Numbered from the stretch's first letter, positions 1-13,700 are shown. The stretch is DNA of 64,000 nucleotides from Blasia pusilla (GCA_050084515.1 CM114271.1:63860001-63924000), one strand, 5' to 3'. Numbers and translations: made by a program. The notes: generated by a model not told the origin, from the letters alone.

Positions 1-421
1 GGCCCTTGACCTCCTACATCAGGTCAAGAGCCAAGGAGGTGACTTGGGAGAATAGGTTACCATGGAGAGAGCTTGGAAGAGGGGAGGGGTATACCTCAAG
101 GAGAGAGAGCTTGAGAGCTCATTCTCTCTTTGTTGAACCTCTTGGCATGAGGCAGCGGAGCTATGGTACCTTGCCTTGTGAGTGTAACCCAAGCCTCTCA
201 TTAGGAGAGTGGGTTTGGTTTGACATGAGAGAGAGTACACACCTTTGAGAGCTATGGTGTGAGATGGTGGAGAGAGAAATTGGATCTTACTTTATTGGAG
301 ATATTTTGGTACTTCTTGTCTCGTTGTTTGGATGTCATGAGTTAGCATGGGATCATGCGTGTTTGTGTGTGTATTCGGTGACAGCGATGTATGTTGTGTA
401 GTAATGTGTATGCGCACGACA
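1..421 (+). repeat. LTR-A, 3' part of a gypsy-type LTR (cut by window edge)
   Basis: This stretch matches the 3' two thirds of a repeat present in several copies: 22599-23239 (minus), 23415-24192 (plus) and 33276-33915 (plus). All share the segment with AGGTCAAGAGCCAAGGAGGT, a GA-rich patch, and the terminal part ending near TGTATGCGCACGACA. Complete copies begin TGTCACG and end ACA, with 4-bp target duplications where measurable. The sequence after 421 shows no primer-binding site, so this is probably a solo LTR whose start lies left of the window. The ORFs inside it are not genes. Confidence 0.75.
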
Positions 422-3150
422 TGTGTTAAGAAAAGGCTCCAATGAAAGGAGTAGAAAGAAATCCTTAACCTCAACCTATATTCAAAAGTAACAACTGATG
501 ATAGAGATAAAGAAGGTAGTTGACACTCTATGAACATTGAATATGGGTGAGAGACACTTCCAAAGTTAGGTCTTAGAGATTGTGGACAATAGAGGGCAAT
601 AATAGGGCTCTTGAAGGAATGAGAAGATCCTGAAATAATGTGGAGATCTTTTAGGGAACATACAATCATTAGTCATAATAGGTGGTTGTGTCAGATCATT
701 GATCCTTATTGCTAGATGCTCATCCACGACATGGAGAGCAATGACACGAAGGAATAACACCGCATGGAGAAGAGAAACACCTAATTAAGCATAGGTAGCT
801 CTAGTAACTATAGATAAGAATCTCAAAGTTGAAGTGAGAAGGAAATGAGATGCCTCTTATTTAAGTTATGACCTCGACACAAGCGCATCATCATCTAAGT
901 TTTCTCCAAAATAGGAAGATAGAAGGCATTGTATGGGACTCATCACCAAATGGAAATTTTGTTTGATCTTTGCCATATGAGTTGCGAAATCTATGGATTA
1001 GACTCATAAGCCTATTGGAACAATTGAGAGCGCAATAAATGAGTCCCTTATTCACAACGTATTACTTGTAGAGCGTTGTCGTGTCGAGAGCCTTTCTTCG
1101 AGCAAGGGCGGGCCTTCTAGCTGTGGTAGATGCGGTCGATGCAAGGTGAACTCTCTAAGAAGTTCTCCTTTTTCAATACAAAATTATGATGTACACTCTC
1201 CATTCTCTCACAACACGTATCACAAATGGAAGTGCCGAGGCGATCACTTCTTCGTAATATCGGATCCCGAAATTCCTAACTATAAAATCCCTATAAACTA
1301 TTTTACGCTTGTACACGAGGAAGATAGCACAACTAGTGTTAAACCCTACTTGAGCAGGCCTATTGACATCCATGGATTGCTATATAAGGACATACAAAGT
1401 ACAATCCCATGTCCTTCCATATGTGACGATAGGAAGAATCATCGGAGTTGGAGATTGCATAACCTGATTCATGAACGCCTCCCCAAAGTGATAAACTAAA
1501 TATCGAGTGAACCGGTGTCTATCTACAAAGAGTACCTTGACATGGTATGGATTGAGGAAAGGAAAGTCGGGCACAACTCGTGCTTCATCCCTATCCATGC
1601 TTGACACACATTCTTTTCTCTCTTCAAGAATAGATTTTGGCGGAATTATTCTCCCAATAGGGGTAATCCACTCTCATTGGGGAAGTAACAAGCCAAAACA
1701 TTGACTATTTTAGTATGATTAAACTCTTCTAAGGTGACAAACCTCTCATCTCCCCACACACACACATACCATACTCTAGAAACCTCTCGAAGAATAGACC
1801 ATGATCAAGTTACTCTCCCAAGAGGGGTGATCCACTCTCATTGGAAGAGCAAGCAATCCCAAAGCCATACACTCAAGAGAGACATGAGAGACTCAAGATG
1901 TGGAATACAAGGTGATGAACCCTTGAAATTCCATCCTCTTTATATACTCACAAGGGATCCACAAGAGTACGAAATAGAACTTATCTTATCTTGTGCCACA
2001 TGGCTTCCTCTCAAGGCTTAGCCAATCATATTTTGACACAAGTAGATTTCCTCTTATCTCTTCCAAAATATCCTCTTTTACCCACTTGATATTTTCCAAA
2101 TTACCCCAACTAACCTAGCTACCAACCAAGACTACTTTTTCTTTTTATTAAAGCAACTACTTTACTTTTATAAAGTCATCTTTTATTTATTACCTCTTTT
2201 TTCTAAAGTTGGGCCCGCATAAAAGAGGCACCATAAAGAGGTTTAAACATGGGGATTTCATTTTCCTAAGCTAATTTACTTAATACTAATAAAACTCTAT
2301 TTAACACTTAACGAGGAAGGAGTTTACACACTGGCTGATTTTACTATACGACAACGTAATGTACAAGAAGTTTAATAATTGATCTTTTTACAATAATTTT
2401 ATCAGTTCGATCCCCAAGAGGATCATGATTATGTGAAAAGAGAGTTCAAGATGACGGTTATGTTGCAATAATTATAGTTAAGTGTGTACATTTCCGATTC
2501 AATCACTTATCAGTGTATTCTTCTCTCTATTAGTACCAAGATTTCTTTCCTCGATTCTCTCCAGTGGAATTGAAATCACGCTCAGGTAGATCTTCACTCA
2601 ACATCAAAGATCCTCACAGAGACCTCAATAAGAAGTTGGCTTCTCCTACTTTTGAAACTCAATCCGTCTGCGCATGCTACTTTTTGTCGAACAGAATTCT
2701 TACAACTCCGTGTTGATTGCTCTAACGATGGAAGTGTTTTCCTGATTCACTCTTCACTCTGCAGACTCAATCAAAATTCTCAGACATATGCATCGCACAT
2801 CAAAATGAAGAAATGAGTGTTTTACTACTCCATCAAGAATGAGAAAGCTTCAAAGTGTTATACAAGCTCGAGAGGGTACTACTCCCTTGCTTGGATCATT
2901 CTTACAACATAAGGACTTTGTGAAAGAACGATGATGATAGCTACTTTCATGCTTCTTAAATATCTTCCGAGGTAGTGGTAGGTCAAAAGATTTGAAGCGT
3001 CTCTTACAAATCTAGTGTCTATTGAGAGTTTGTAACTACCTTAATCTATGGTTCTCTTATCTTTCCCTATGATTGTTATAAATCCGCTAGGCGTAACTGG
3101 CCTAACTTCCTATCTGGTCCAAAAAGTCATGCCTCTTCCTAGTCTAACTA
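422..3150. other. AT-rich intergenic DNA, no gene recognised
   Basis: No conserved protein, RNA gene or complete element is recognised. ORFs of 65-125 codons on both strands have no visible family motif. A degenerate direct repeat of about 60 bp lies at 1619-1680 and 1784-1844; both copies share the core TCCACTCTCATTGG. Confidence 0.5.
1619..1844 (+). repeat. Diverged direct repeat pair
   Basis: Two copies of about 60 bp, at 1619-1680 and 1784-1844, share the order AAGAATAGA, CTCCCAA, AGGGGT and ATCCACTCTCATTGG with several mismatches. The intervening 100 bp includes a CACACACACA run. The origin is unknown. Confidence 0.6.
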
Positions 3151-3167
3151 CTCTAACGGCGTGCCGC

Positions 3168-3415
3168 TTGAAATCACTTCGAGTCTTAGCTTCGCTTCGC
3201 TGCTAAGTCTGGACTTCTTCTTCTTCCCTTGAGGACGAAGCGCTGCATTCTTCGCTCTTGTTCTAGGTGCTTCGTTCTTCGCTGAAGAGCGAAGTACTTC
3301 TTCCTCTTCTTCTTCATCGAGCTTTGTTCAAGAGCGAAGCACTTCATTAACAAGTTCTTAATAAGGCTTCGTTGTCTTTTCCAAGCTTCGCTAGTCTTTA
3401 GACTTCGTTATCGCA
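3168..3415. repeat. CTTCGCT-rich degenerate repeat
   Basis: About 250 bp is dominated by permutations of CTTCGCT and its complement AGCGAAG, with CTTCTTC runs between. It differs from the AT-rich flanks. Because the motif occurs on both strands, small hairpins are possible, as at the GAAGAGCGAAGTACTTC cluster near 3280. No coding sense is seen. Confidence 0.55.
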
Positions 3416-6400
3416 TTTCCATCTCCTCTAAGGCAAATCCTTGATTTTCCACCTCTAGGACCTTGTGATCTATTTCCATATAACTCATTCTTCCAATTTC
3501 ACAAACATAATATCTAAAACAGTCTTATATATACAATCTTCACTTCATAGAATTTGTATTCCTTGAATCAAAATATATAAATTTCTAAAAGTACAAAATT
3601 TTGGGTATCACATAGAGCGTTAGCTGAATTCATTAGAAATCCACATCTATTTGATTGAGGATATCAACTTGATTCAATGTGTGTGTAGGCAAAGATCAAG
3701 CGGTGAGCAACTACATGACCACGGTAAAATAACTCTAGAGAGATGATTAGCAAAAGAAGGTTGTAACTAAAACAATAAATCTTTGGATCAGGTATCCAAA
3801 GGAGATGGACCAGCAAGAAAGAAGTGACAAAAAAGGGAAATACTTTGAAGGAATCAATGTGACTTGACTCTATTATGGAATCCCTTGCGCAATTCTATAC
3901 CACTTGTACCTATCACATATGGAAACTTATTCTCACTTGGGATTGGCACATCCTCAAGTTAAGCTTTGTAGTTAAGAATGATCTAACGGTGGCTATTATG
4001 ATGAATGTGTTAGTTCTCCAAATTGACATATTCTTCTCTCTTTGCACTTGGAGGCCATTTTCCATCATCAAGTTAAAGATCCAAAATTAGGTACTAGCAA
4101 TGGGGGACGTAATCAAATGCATAAATAATATCAACCATAGTTGTTAAAAAATATGACTATGTGATAGGCGTTTCCCATAGTCTAAGCTCATCACATAGGC
4201 GTATTGGTTGGGATGTATTGTAGAGAGATGGATATACATTTTTTAAAATAGAAGAGTGAAATAACTATAGAAAACTCATTTCTCAAGTAGAGAAGACAAA
4301 TTCACTTGGTGGGATAATGTCAAACCTCTAGCACGTTTCTCCATACATCTTAATAACTAATGGGATGCAATCTAGGTTGTTGAATGAGTTGACCAATTCT
4401 ATTTTTCCCACCTTAACAATCTTTGTGTATGCTATTGTTCTATGTCTATTGAATTTTGTACATGTGACCAACGGATTTCACTATCGTAATCACATAATGT
4501 CAAAGTGTTTACGTCTATTCATATTATGGCTTTCTTGTAGTTCAAGCAAATTGCCCCAGTCTTGAACTTAAACTTAAGTCAACTAGCGAGAATATATATA
4601 TATTAAATACTCATTGTTTTATTGTTGCATCCATAAACATTGATTATGGTTAGATGTTGCTAGAGTCTGGAATGGGTGTAAAAACAACCTGATTTTGAAG
4701 GAAGCAACAAAGGCAAAAATAGAATAGTATGACTTTTACAATGACTTATTGATCTTCTATTTTACCACGGTTTCAAGATATGAGTACTTGCAAACCATGT
4801 TTGGTTTGGATAGAAGTGCAATTGGCATCATTATAGCAATGGGAATTGGAGTATGGAGTGGCTTGTTGTGATTTAGGTACTAAAATTCATAGTTAAATGT
4901 CTACAAACATGTTTTTCTTCATGAAAATGATGTGCATACACATCAGATGTGTTTTTCATCAGTGCAATCATAAGTAGTGAATGCCCAACTGATTTCTTCT
5001 TGCAAGGAACGATAAATGGTATAAATTCACTATCAGCCAACAACCTCTATCATCAATATATATCTATGTTTATTTTGATGTTTCCACAATCATTTATAGT
5101 TGTAAGTAGATTAGTTATGGAGCACCTTAGTGAAGTTTTACCCACAACTTGTCTTTACTAGATACAACTTCTTAATGTTTATTCTTGCTCAATTTCATCC
5201 ATAACATTTCACTACACTATATTTAGATATATTTTCCTTAACTTACTATCATATTACCATTTGAATTATTGCATGTACATACTCGCATAAACTCATTCTT
5301 TGTTGTTTGTTCCAACTATATACGTTTCCACTTAAGAACTTCTGGTAAATTATAGTAGTAAGGCTATTAATAATTCAAACTAGTATAAGTATGTGTGATG
5401 CATGGGTTTAAAACATCTCCCATAGTTGACTCTCAAAGTTTTCAAGTGCCATTCCAAATTAATTTTAAGCGATTCTATTGGTTAAAAAATGAGCAATCTT
5501 ATTGGTTGAAAGTGACAAATGTCAAAAGAAGAAGTGCTTTGCTATTTTTTGATAAACCGATAGCCTCCGTTTTCAGCCTTTCCATGCCCGCGCGCTACAA
5601 AGATCTAGTTACGATAGGATATTAGGACCAATGAGATTTTGGATCAGAAGGCGTAATTGGTCTTTCCCGTACCCAAGCAATTAACGATGCAGATCATGCA
5701 TTTTGTCCATCAAGGCTCACAAATTTGTTGCAAGTAGAGCAACGAGTGTATGTGGTAGGCAAGACTCGCGTTAATTAGATTGGATCCATAAGAATGGAGC
5801 TGCCGTCTAGCCCTCAAATTGTTTGAATTCGAAAGAGATTAAATACCCAATCCTCCCTCTTGTTGAATCCTTCTGAATATTTTGCCTCTCTTTGCGGATA
5901 TTGAATGATCAAGGTCCACAATGACGCAGAAGCACAAGATGTTGCAAAAGAATATACGAAGAGCACAATCCTAAAGCTGCGATTTCTTCACCATCGTATA
6001 AGCCAACTTGCACTCATATGCCAAACCAGTTTCTAGCATGAGTGTACAGATGGTCAGTCCTCACCACAAAATGTGTTCTTTAACGAATTGTTTCATGGTC
6101 TGGGAGGGTATCAACAACAAGCCACCACCTTCATTGAAGAATCACCAAGGCCTGGCCTCTTGCTCTCCACTACCGGAACGAAGCCGCACGCTCGATCTTC
6201 TGCAAGCATTCCACAACCATGCAATGCGCCAAGTCACCTCTATATCCACCGGACACTCACGCACACAGAAACAAATTGGAGTGATAGCCAACGTCTCATC
6301 CAAATCCTAGTGAAGAAATTATCACATAAACCACGGACGAGCGCACATGCAAGGAACTCGAGTACTGAGCGCACCCGCAATGGAATGGAAAGCTACGGAA

Positions 6401-7170
6401 AGCTATGAAAAGAACCGGTTTATTTTCAAATAACAACCGGCGCTAGAAAGTTTCACATGGCGCTAGTACGGCGAGAACTTCTTGCGCCCAAAATGTGTGG
6501 TTGCAAGAATTCCAACGACCTAGCAAAAACCCAAGGACAACAAAAACCCACGACGCACACCGTTTCAAAAATATGTAGACAGTAGGACGTCTATGATATG
6601 GCGTAACTACTAGGGTCACCGATACAACCAGAGCCGTGGAATCGCGGCCTAAGAAGTTCCAATTTCGTCGTCACCCCACTTCGTGTCCTCCCATTATCAA
6701 AACCCTCTCCTTGTGCTTGGGATGGTTCCGATTATGGTTCGGGGAGTTTTTTGGGAATTGTCGGACTATTATTGGTATCATTGATATTTTCTTGGATATT
6801 ATTTTTACGTGCCGTTCGTAGCCGGGAGATTTGTAGCTTTCCAATTATTTTCTGGAAATTATTTTTCTCTTCGGCTAAAATCCGATTTATTTTTTCTATT
6901 CTTCTTATTTTCGGGGCTGAATTTTGTTCTCTGCCAATTTGCGATTGAAATTTGTGAAGCTGACCAAAAACCGGTTGTTCCTAACTCGGCCGGATTTTTT
7001 TTTCTCCAGACACTCCTTATATTCTCCACAACCCTGCAATGCTCAAAAACTTGATTCCTCATATCAAATTCTACCCCTGAAGTAGACATGCAATCTTCTA
7101 ATACAATAAAAAAAATCATCCTTGGCCGGAGTTGAACTTGACAGAACTCCCACCAATTGGGAGCCAAGGA
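3416..7170. other. AT-rich intergenic DNA with a Helitron-like remnant
   Basis: No gene is recognised. At about 5425-5540 the sequence resembles the subterminal part of the Helitron-like end at 62588-62743: both carry CTCAAA.TTTTC, then AAGCGAT..TATTGG, then AATG.CA..TGTCAAAAG in the same order. The expected terminal TCTATAT motif is not clear here. The moderately GC-richer 5.9-6.6 kb stretch gave only short uninformative ORFs. Confidence 0.45.
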
Positions 7171-7174
7171 TCCT

Positions 7175-7224
7175 ACCCCTCTTGAATACTTGGAGCCATG
7201 AGGCTCCAAGTATTCAAGAAGGGT
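7175..7224. repeat. Near-perfect 23-bp inverted repeat
   Basis: The left arm (7175-7197) and right arm (7202-7224) are complementary over 23 bp with one mismatch and flank a 4-nt loop (ATGA). It lies about 35 bp beyond the stop codon of the decayed hAT transposase, so it could be subterminal structure of that element or an independent foldback. No terminator role is implied in this plant context. Confidence 0.8.
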
Positions 7225-7257
7225 CCTACTTCCTAAAACCTAAATGATCAAAGTCTT

Positions 7258-9467
7258 CTAATCTATAGGGGTTTCAGTAACTTCAACTTCCTCATTCGGG
7301 GAGATGTATCCATCAGGATTAGCAAACAAGTACCTAAAATGAGCATAATTCTTCCACAAGATCACAGACTCATACAACATCTCCTCATAATCAGAGGAAG
7401 GTCCTTCTAAGGAAATCCTCAAGACCGCATCTAAATACTTTGTGGTCAACCTATTACGAGATTTAGTCTTGATCATGTTTTGAATGGAAAAGGCTCTCTC
7501 ACATATGGCAGTACTAACACATTGGACTCTAGCTATATTTGCCAAAATCAAAAAATTAGAAAACTTACATTGCAATGAGGGACTCCAACTTACCATCGCC
7601 CACAAGTCTCTCAAGTTGCGATCCTTCCACTCAGTCGTAGCCATCAATTTGAAAGATTGGAACTCTTGCTTAACAATCAAAGAATTAATGATAGCCGGTT
7701 GCAACACACTCCGTAATAGCAATTGATTTCCAAAAAAACCACACAAATCATCTAAATCTTTACACCCCCAACTATTCAATCCCACTTGCCGAGAAGGCAT
7801 GTGCAAAGGATTGAGTATTCTCATAGATCCAATTAGGTTATTATCTGGAAATCGCTCATGTAAAGATGTACACACACTTTCAGAAAACCTTTTCTGAAAG
7901 AATAATGCAGCCTCTAAGTCCCTTCCGGTACAATCTCGAGACATAACAATGCTATGAAACTTGTTTCCCCTCATCTCAGATTGTAAACAACGAAGATAAC
8001 CACTAGGTGGCCCAAAATCAGGAAGTACATGGTAACCAGTGTCTTCAGAGAAGGTGGAGGCATTCAAGTCATGAGTTGCCATGACAAAATTCATGGTAAT
8101 CCTAGCCATCTCCGAATTCACAATGCTCCCTATAGTGCTAACATCCAAAAACTTGTAGTGAAATATCTTACTTAGATTTGCAAGCATGGAAAGTATGTCG
8201 ACCAAAAAGTACAGTTGATAGATCATTTGGAATGATCTCAACCTGTTAAATAAATTTGCAGCCTTCCCATCGTCCTCTGAAGGGGAAAATATCTCTAAAG
8301 TATGTCAATACTGATTTTAGAGAATCACACAAGGTGGTCACAGCTTGCCAACGAGATAACCATCTAATCTTGTGGTATCTCTTCATAACTCGTTGGGAGT
8401 CATTGATTTTTTCCTGCAACGATGCTAGAATTGTTTTCCTCTTTGACGACCTTCTAAAGTAACAAGCTAATGCATTGAGAATTGAATCGACTTCAGAGGA
8501 TATTGACTTGGAATCAGGAGCGTTCGCAACTGACAAAGCCTCCAAATTTGTTGTATGGGCTATACAGTGAACTGAAAGAATATAGGGATTTACCTTCTAC
8601 TTCATTTGGGAGGCCACTCATGTCTGGCTACCTACCACTGTAGAAGCTCCATCTGAACCAAATGCTACCATTTTGGAGAATTCTAACCCTCCATCTTTGA
8701 TTAGTTGCAACAAACCTTCAGTAATAGCATTGGAACATTTTGATTCGCAACGAAGTAGTCCTACAAAACAACATTCCGCCTGGCCCTCTTCAATGAAGGT
8801 GGCAAACACAACCAAATGCCCTGTTACAGATATGTCAGTTGATTCATCGATCATAATCAAAGAAAGGAGAGGCTTGAACTCTCACAAGAGTTCTTCTAAA
8901 TAGAACTTGGCTAATGAAGTAACACATCTCACTACAACTCTTTTCATCTTGATATAAGTCTCTGGTAATAGGGGCATTGATCAATAAAATTAACTTACAA
9001 AGGCTAGGAAATTTCATAAATGGCATAGCCTCCTTTGCAAGGAAGTATGCGCTCTAAAATAGTGTCAACAGAGTGATTTCACAAGTGCGGTGGTGGTGGA
9101 AATGGCCTTGGCCATTGACTTCTTACCCCCATGAGCAGCCCATGCAAGCTTGATGTGCTCGTTGGACTTGGCATGATCAGTGAAGGCTGAAACCTTACAA
9201 TTTATTGCTCCATCTCTGGCACACACACTCTTCCCTTTCCCCTTCTTACAAACTTTACAAAAGATTCTACCAAGGGTTGAATCTCACTCAATCCAATCAT
9301 ACATCCTTCCATGCTACACGAACTTTTCCAGGTACATCCGCACTGCTTCATCACAGAGGCGGCTAATCTCTATCATCAGATGAGCCAGACAATGCGATAA
9401 TGTCAGGCTCGTCATTGATTCGTTCCTTACCTAGGAAGGAAGTCATTGTCTTTTGTCTCTTGGCCAT
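7258..9467 (-). pseudogene. hAT-superfamily transposase (DUF4371/ZNF862-like), decayed
   Basis: Reading the minus strand from an ATG at 9467 gives MAKRQKTMTSFLGKERINDE. This is followed by a zinc-finger-like stretch (CKVCKKG ... DHAKSNEH, about 9160-9290), then a DUF4371-type catalytic segment (MIMIDESTDIS ... VAFGSDGAS, 8618-8860). The C-terminal hAT dimerisation region at 7258-8241 includes CVSTAICERAFSIQNMIKTK. The order and total length (about 2.2 kb) fit a single-exon hAT transposase. It is broken: stops occur at about 9375 and 9300, and the open segments lie in different frames. Known members cut and paste DNA with 8-bp duplications; terminal inverted repeats were not identified here. 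The family call is confident, non-functionality likely. Confidence 0.85.
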
Positions 9468-10340
9468 GTGCACTAGTGGGCACTGGGCAACTATTTGGAC
9501 TACAATCTGAGAACGGAAGAAGGGCTACCCCACGGGAATAAGCTAGAACACAGGAGTTGCAATGAGCTTGAGAACTTCTCAAGGAGAAGTTGCGGCGGAT
9601 GCGCGGCTTGGAAAGGCCCCCATTAATGTAGGCAACCTACGGAGTAATAGAGCAAACCGATGCAGACTTGCTAAGGAAACAAAAAAAAGAAATACATCCC
9701 GGTTGCCTGAGAGAACACAGTCCGGGAACAACGGAGGGCAGAAACCTTTCCAACAGTCACGGACTTGCCACACATTGTGCGGCCCCCACCCCGATCCCTA
9801 GCGGCAACGCTACCAAGCCCACCGAAAACGACCAAACCAAGGCAAAAAACGACCAAGCCATGGCTGCCAAGCAGGAAGCTTGGGTAGGATTGGGTAGCAC
9901 AATAGCAGCGAGATGGAGCGCCGGGAGCAAAGCTACAAAAGATTTCGCTAGAAAACATTGGTTCCGATATCTTGGTGTCCCTTATTCTCCCGGACAGCCC
10001 TCACCGGTCAAAATCGGCGGTCGTCTTGAAGCCGTGCTACCCTTAAAAAAGCAGAGATCCCTAAAGTGGAGTCGCACGGGAGGCCCTACCAACAGCCAGA
10101 GGTCCCCATAATTCCCATCCCCAGGCCCACGGGAGGAAAAGAGCGAGCCGAACCACAGGAACGGCGGAGGGCGGACAGACGGCACAGAAGGGAGAGTTGA
10201 CCGTAAAGGTCGCACGGGTGGGGCGCACGGGGAAGCCGAAGCGCAGGGCGGGCGAGCGAGCGGCGAAGAAAGCAAGGCATAGAGAGAGAGAGAGAGAGAA
10301 TTCGTTTGGCCGAGGGAAGGGAGGGCCGGGCCTTCGAGAG
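9468..10340. other. Region between hAT and TFIIA gene
   Basis: GC rises from about 9.5 kb towards the TFIIA gene. Overlapping ORFs exist on both strands (for example 9668-10111 plus, 9982-10401 minus) but have low-complexity Ser/Pro/Arg-rich products and no recognisable domain. It most likely contains the upstream promoter region of the TFIIA gene. Confidence 0.45.
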
Positions 10341-10350
10341 ACATATAAAG
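10279..10350 (+). promoter_or_regulatory. Putative core promoter of TFIIA gamma (GA tract and TATA-like box)
   Basis: A GAGA tract (about 10279-10299) is followed by ACATATAAAG (10341-10350), a TATA-like sequence 210 bp upstream of the start codon. A start site about 30 bp downstream would leave a 5' leader of roughly 185 nt. This is inferred from motif and position only. Confidence 0.4.
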
Positions 10351-10559
10351 AAGAGGAATCGTGCCTTGCGTGTCGAAGTGCGTATGTAAGTTCCGGCGCA
10401 TTGTTTGTTTGTAGGTGGGGTAAGGTGGGGGAGGGTGAGGTCAGGGGAGGGAGCACGAGGAGCAAACTATAAACAGGAGGCGGAGGAGGAGCTTTGGTGC
10501 TTGTGTCCGTTGGTCGTCGGAGGAAAGGAAGAGTATAAGGAGGAGGAGGCGCGGGGAAG

Positions 10560-10754
10560 ATGGCCAGCTATGAGCTATACCGCAAATCCTCCATCGGCAT
10601 GAGCCTCACGGATGCACTGGACGAGCTCGTCACAAATGGCACCATCTCTCCTTTGCTCGCCGTTAAAGTGCTGATGCAATTTGATAAGGTTTATTGATAC
10701 TCTTGTCATCCGCCTGATCCGTGTGTCGTGTGTATGATCGACTCCGCCCTGTCG

Positions 10755-10792
<38 letters not shown>

Positions 10793-13700
10793 GCGGGGAT
10801 GAAAACCTCCAGTCACTTGTGCAAAATTTACAGCATAAAGGGAATCGATGTACGCTGCAATTGTTAAGCGGGTGCCACCAGAGCTGCCTGTCACGTTTAA
10901 CAGCCTACATCCACTGCCCAGAGACGCTGCAGGGTCAAGGGATGTCTCTTGGGGATCCCTATCAGGAAAGTTGGATGGTTGTTGTGAAGAGTTTCTTCGC
11001 TAGTGTGCGGAAGCTCCGCACCAACACTCTATGTATTAAGATTACTCACCGTATACGAGAGAATCTCCCTCCTCTCCTATATACTCTTTCCACTTCCTTC
11101 CTCCACTTCCATTTTACCCTCCAGCACTGTACAACCAGGGCGTGGAGTCAACTGTCGCAAGCCTACGACAGGAAGTACTGACTGAGTACATTATCTGTGT
11201 ATTAGAGTGCTCAACTTAACCTGCTGCGTGTGCTGATTCAATTCGATGGATGTTCGTCTGCTTCTGCTCTGCCGTATTGGATATTTTTATGATCATTTAC
11301 CGTGTGCTTACTCGTATGGGGAGGCTTCTTAGTTTCAGGTCGCCGTCAGTTAATATGTTGAGCTATGCCACCTAGATTTTTTGTCCAATTGATCTAAACT
11401 CTAGTCACGTTTGATATGACGGAGGTTGGAGTTTCATCGTCGTGGTAGTCTTTGAAAGGTTTGGGAATCGGTGAATCTTATCTTTAAGTAATGTTTGTCA
11501 ACAGGTTTCATGTGGTTAATCAGACCAATATGCAGAACACACTCTTGCTTTCTGATGATGATGGAGGATATGTGTAGAGAGTTGTGGTTCCAAAGAATGT
11601 CAGTCAGAGGCTTCTTTCTTTTATGTGCCGTTGGATTTGTTGTGGGTGTGGCTCATTATTCTAGGGCTCCTGACGCATGTCGTGGAAAATCTGCGTGCAG
11701 TCAATGAATGATGCTCTACAGCAAAAGGTGAAGTCGAAGACAACTTTCAAGGTGAGAACATGTCTACATGCGGCTTTAGGGTCCAGATTTATTGCACTCG
11801 TGGAAGACCCCACCTCAGCATCTTGATTTCCCTCTTCTGCCTTATGGTCTTATCACCAATGTTGCCCTCAATAAAGGTCTAGTATACGAGGGCATGGTGT
11901 AAGTATCACCCATAGCATAATTCATGCTGAAGACTTGGAATCAATGGATGTGCAATAGGCACTATCGGTGGCGTGCACATGAAACTGGCTCATGTTGTTC
12001 CTCTCCAGTCTCTGGCTGGAAGGACCAATAGCATTGTAGGGTTAGGAATTACTGAGAACGTAAAGATTGGTTGTGAGGCTCGTCTATAAAATGAAGAGTT
12101 CTGTGTGACAAGCCAGGCAGGCATAGAAGGAACTGAGGGCAAAGTTGTGCATTTTTGTATTAAACTTCTTGTTCAGGCTAGCAGGTTGCCCGACCAATTT
12201 ATTATTGAAGGTTTTCAGGAGCAGTGGGGGTATTTGTGCGTGTAATATTACTGGACTTCCACTTGAGGAACTGCAAGAAAGGATGGTCGGTTACTTGATT
12301 TTGTAACGAAGTTCTCTACTCTGGAATCCTTGTGTTGCCATGAGCTTCTAAGAAAGAGTGCATCCAAAGGAGTCCACATGGGCATCTATGGGGTTAGGAT
12401 ACCAGTGGTTTGGATGTGACATCAGATACTGACAACCAATTGTGTATGGTGGACACAGCCCTTGACTTCACAGCACTCCAGTAGCATCAATGAACTCCCT
12501 TTCCCCTTTTGACATCTTGTACAATTGTGCTGACGGTGTATACCACTCAGGACTGCACTCTTGTACAAGCTGGACGAGGCCTCAGGGTCACTCAGAGACT
12601 TCTTTATGAACCAAGTTTGAAGTTAGGCTGTGTATGACCTTGGGTAGTTTCAGACATACCTTCCCATTGGTTCATGATACTCTCTCCTGTTTTTCCTACC
12701 TCAAACCCCCCGAAAACTTATAAGGGGAAGCACCCTGATCACACTGCTTTCACCTTGATGTTTATTCATATTTCTCTAAGTGAATCTCTCTGGGTATTTT
12801 TCTTGCTTGGGAACCCGGCTCAAGTTCAAGTTCAAAACGGGGGCAATCCCCTTGAACCATAAGAAAAGCAGGTTGGGAACACAACTAAACTCTTGCGCCT
12901 TGTGTGACGATGGGGATGAAACCTCTAGTCATTACTTGGTCTCCTGCGCAAAATTCACAACACACAAAGCAAGAGCATATGCTGATATTGCTAAGCTGGT
13001 AAGACCAGAATTGTTCAACAGATTCAGTAGCCTTGATTCATTGCCCAAAGCTGCTGCACTGGTAAGTAATGTCTATTGGGGATCCCAATCAGGTAAAGTA
13101 GATGGTGTGGTGAAGAGTTTCTTGGTTGACACTTGGAAGCTCCGCACAAACATGTTGTTTGGTCAGCACTCACACTATATGAGAGTGTTGCCCTCCTCTC
13201 ATATGGTACCTTCTTCACTTGCTTCTCTCTCTACACCTATCCCAGTCTCAAGCACCGCCAACCAGGGCACGGGGTCTATGGTCGCAAGGCTACGACAGGC
13301 ACTACTTAATGAGTACAGTGGCTGGGTTTTTCCCCTAAACCTAAGTTGTCCCTCCAGCTTTTTCTTCAATACTTTTATGACACACATGTTAACAAATCCA
13401 ACTGGATTGTAGCATTCACGTATTCTGGCGTGGACCTTGAGTGCTAGTGCCAAAGTCGAACAGAGGATTTTGCATACAGTTGCACAGAATTACTTGGATT
13501 TCTGCTAGGCTCACATTCTCCTTAGAAATTGTCTTTCAGAGTCATATTACAGTTATGTCTGCTGCCAAACTCAAGGTTGAATGAAACTCTTGAGCGGAAT
13601 GGAAGTTGGGTGCCATATATGTTTTAGGGTTTGTTCACATAGCTTTAGCATTTGTCCATGAGTAGTGCCTTAGCTATTCAGTGTAGGTACCAGGGTTACT

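Noticed and set aside
2400-2425. AGTTCGATCCCC resembling a tRNA T-loop
   Set aside because: Flanking sequence does not fold as a tRNA acceptor or anticodon arm.
9562-10472. Overlapping ORFs of 79-147 codons upstream of TFIIA
   Set aside because: Low-complexity products on both strands in GC-rich promoter-like DNA; no conserved motif.
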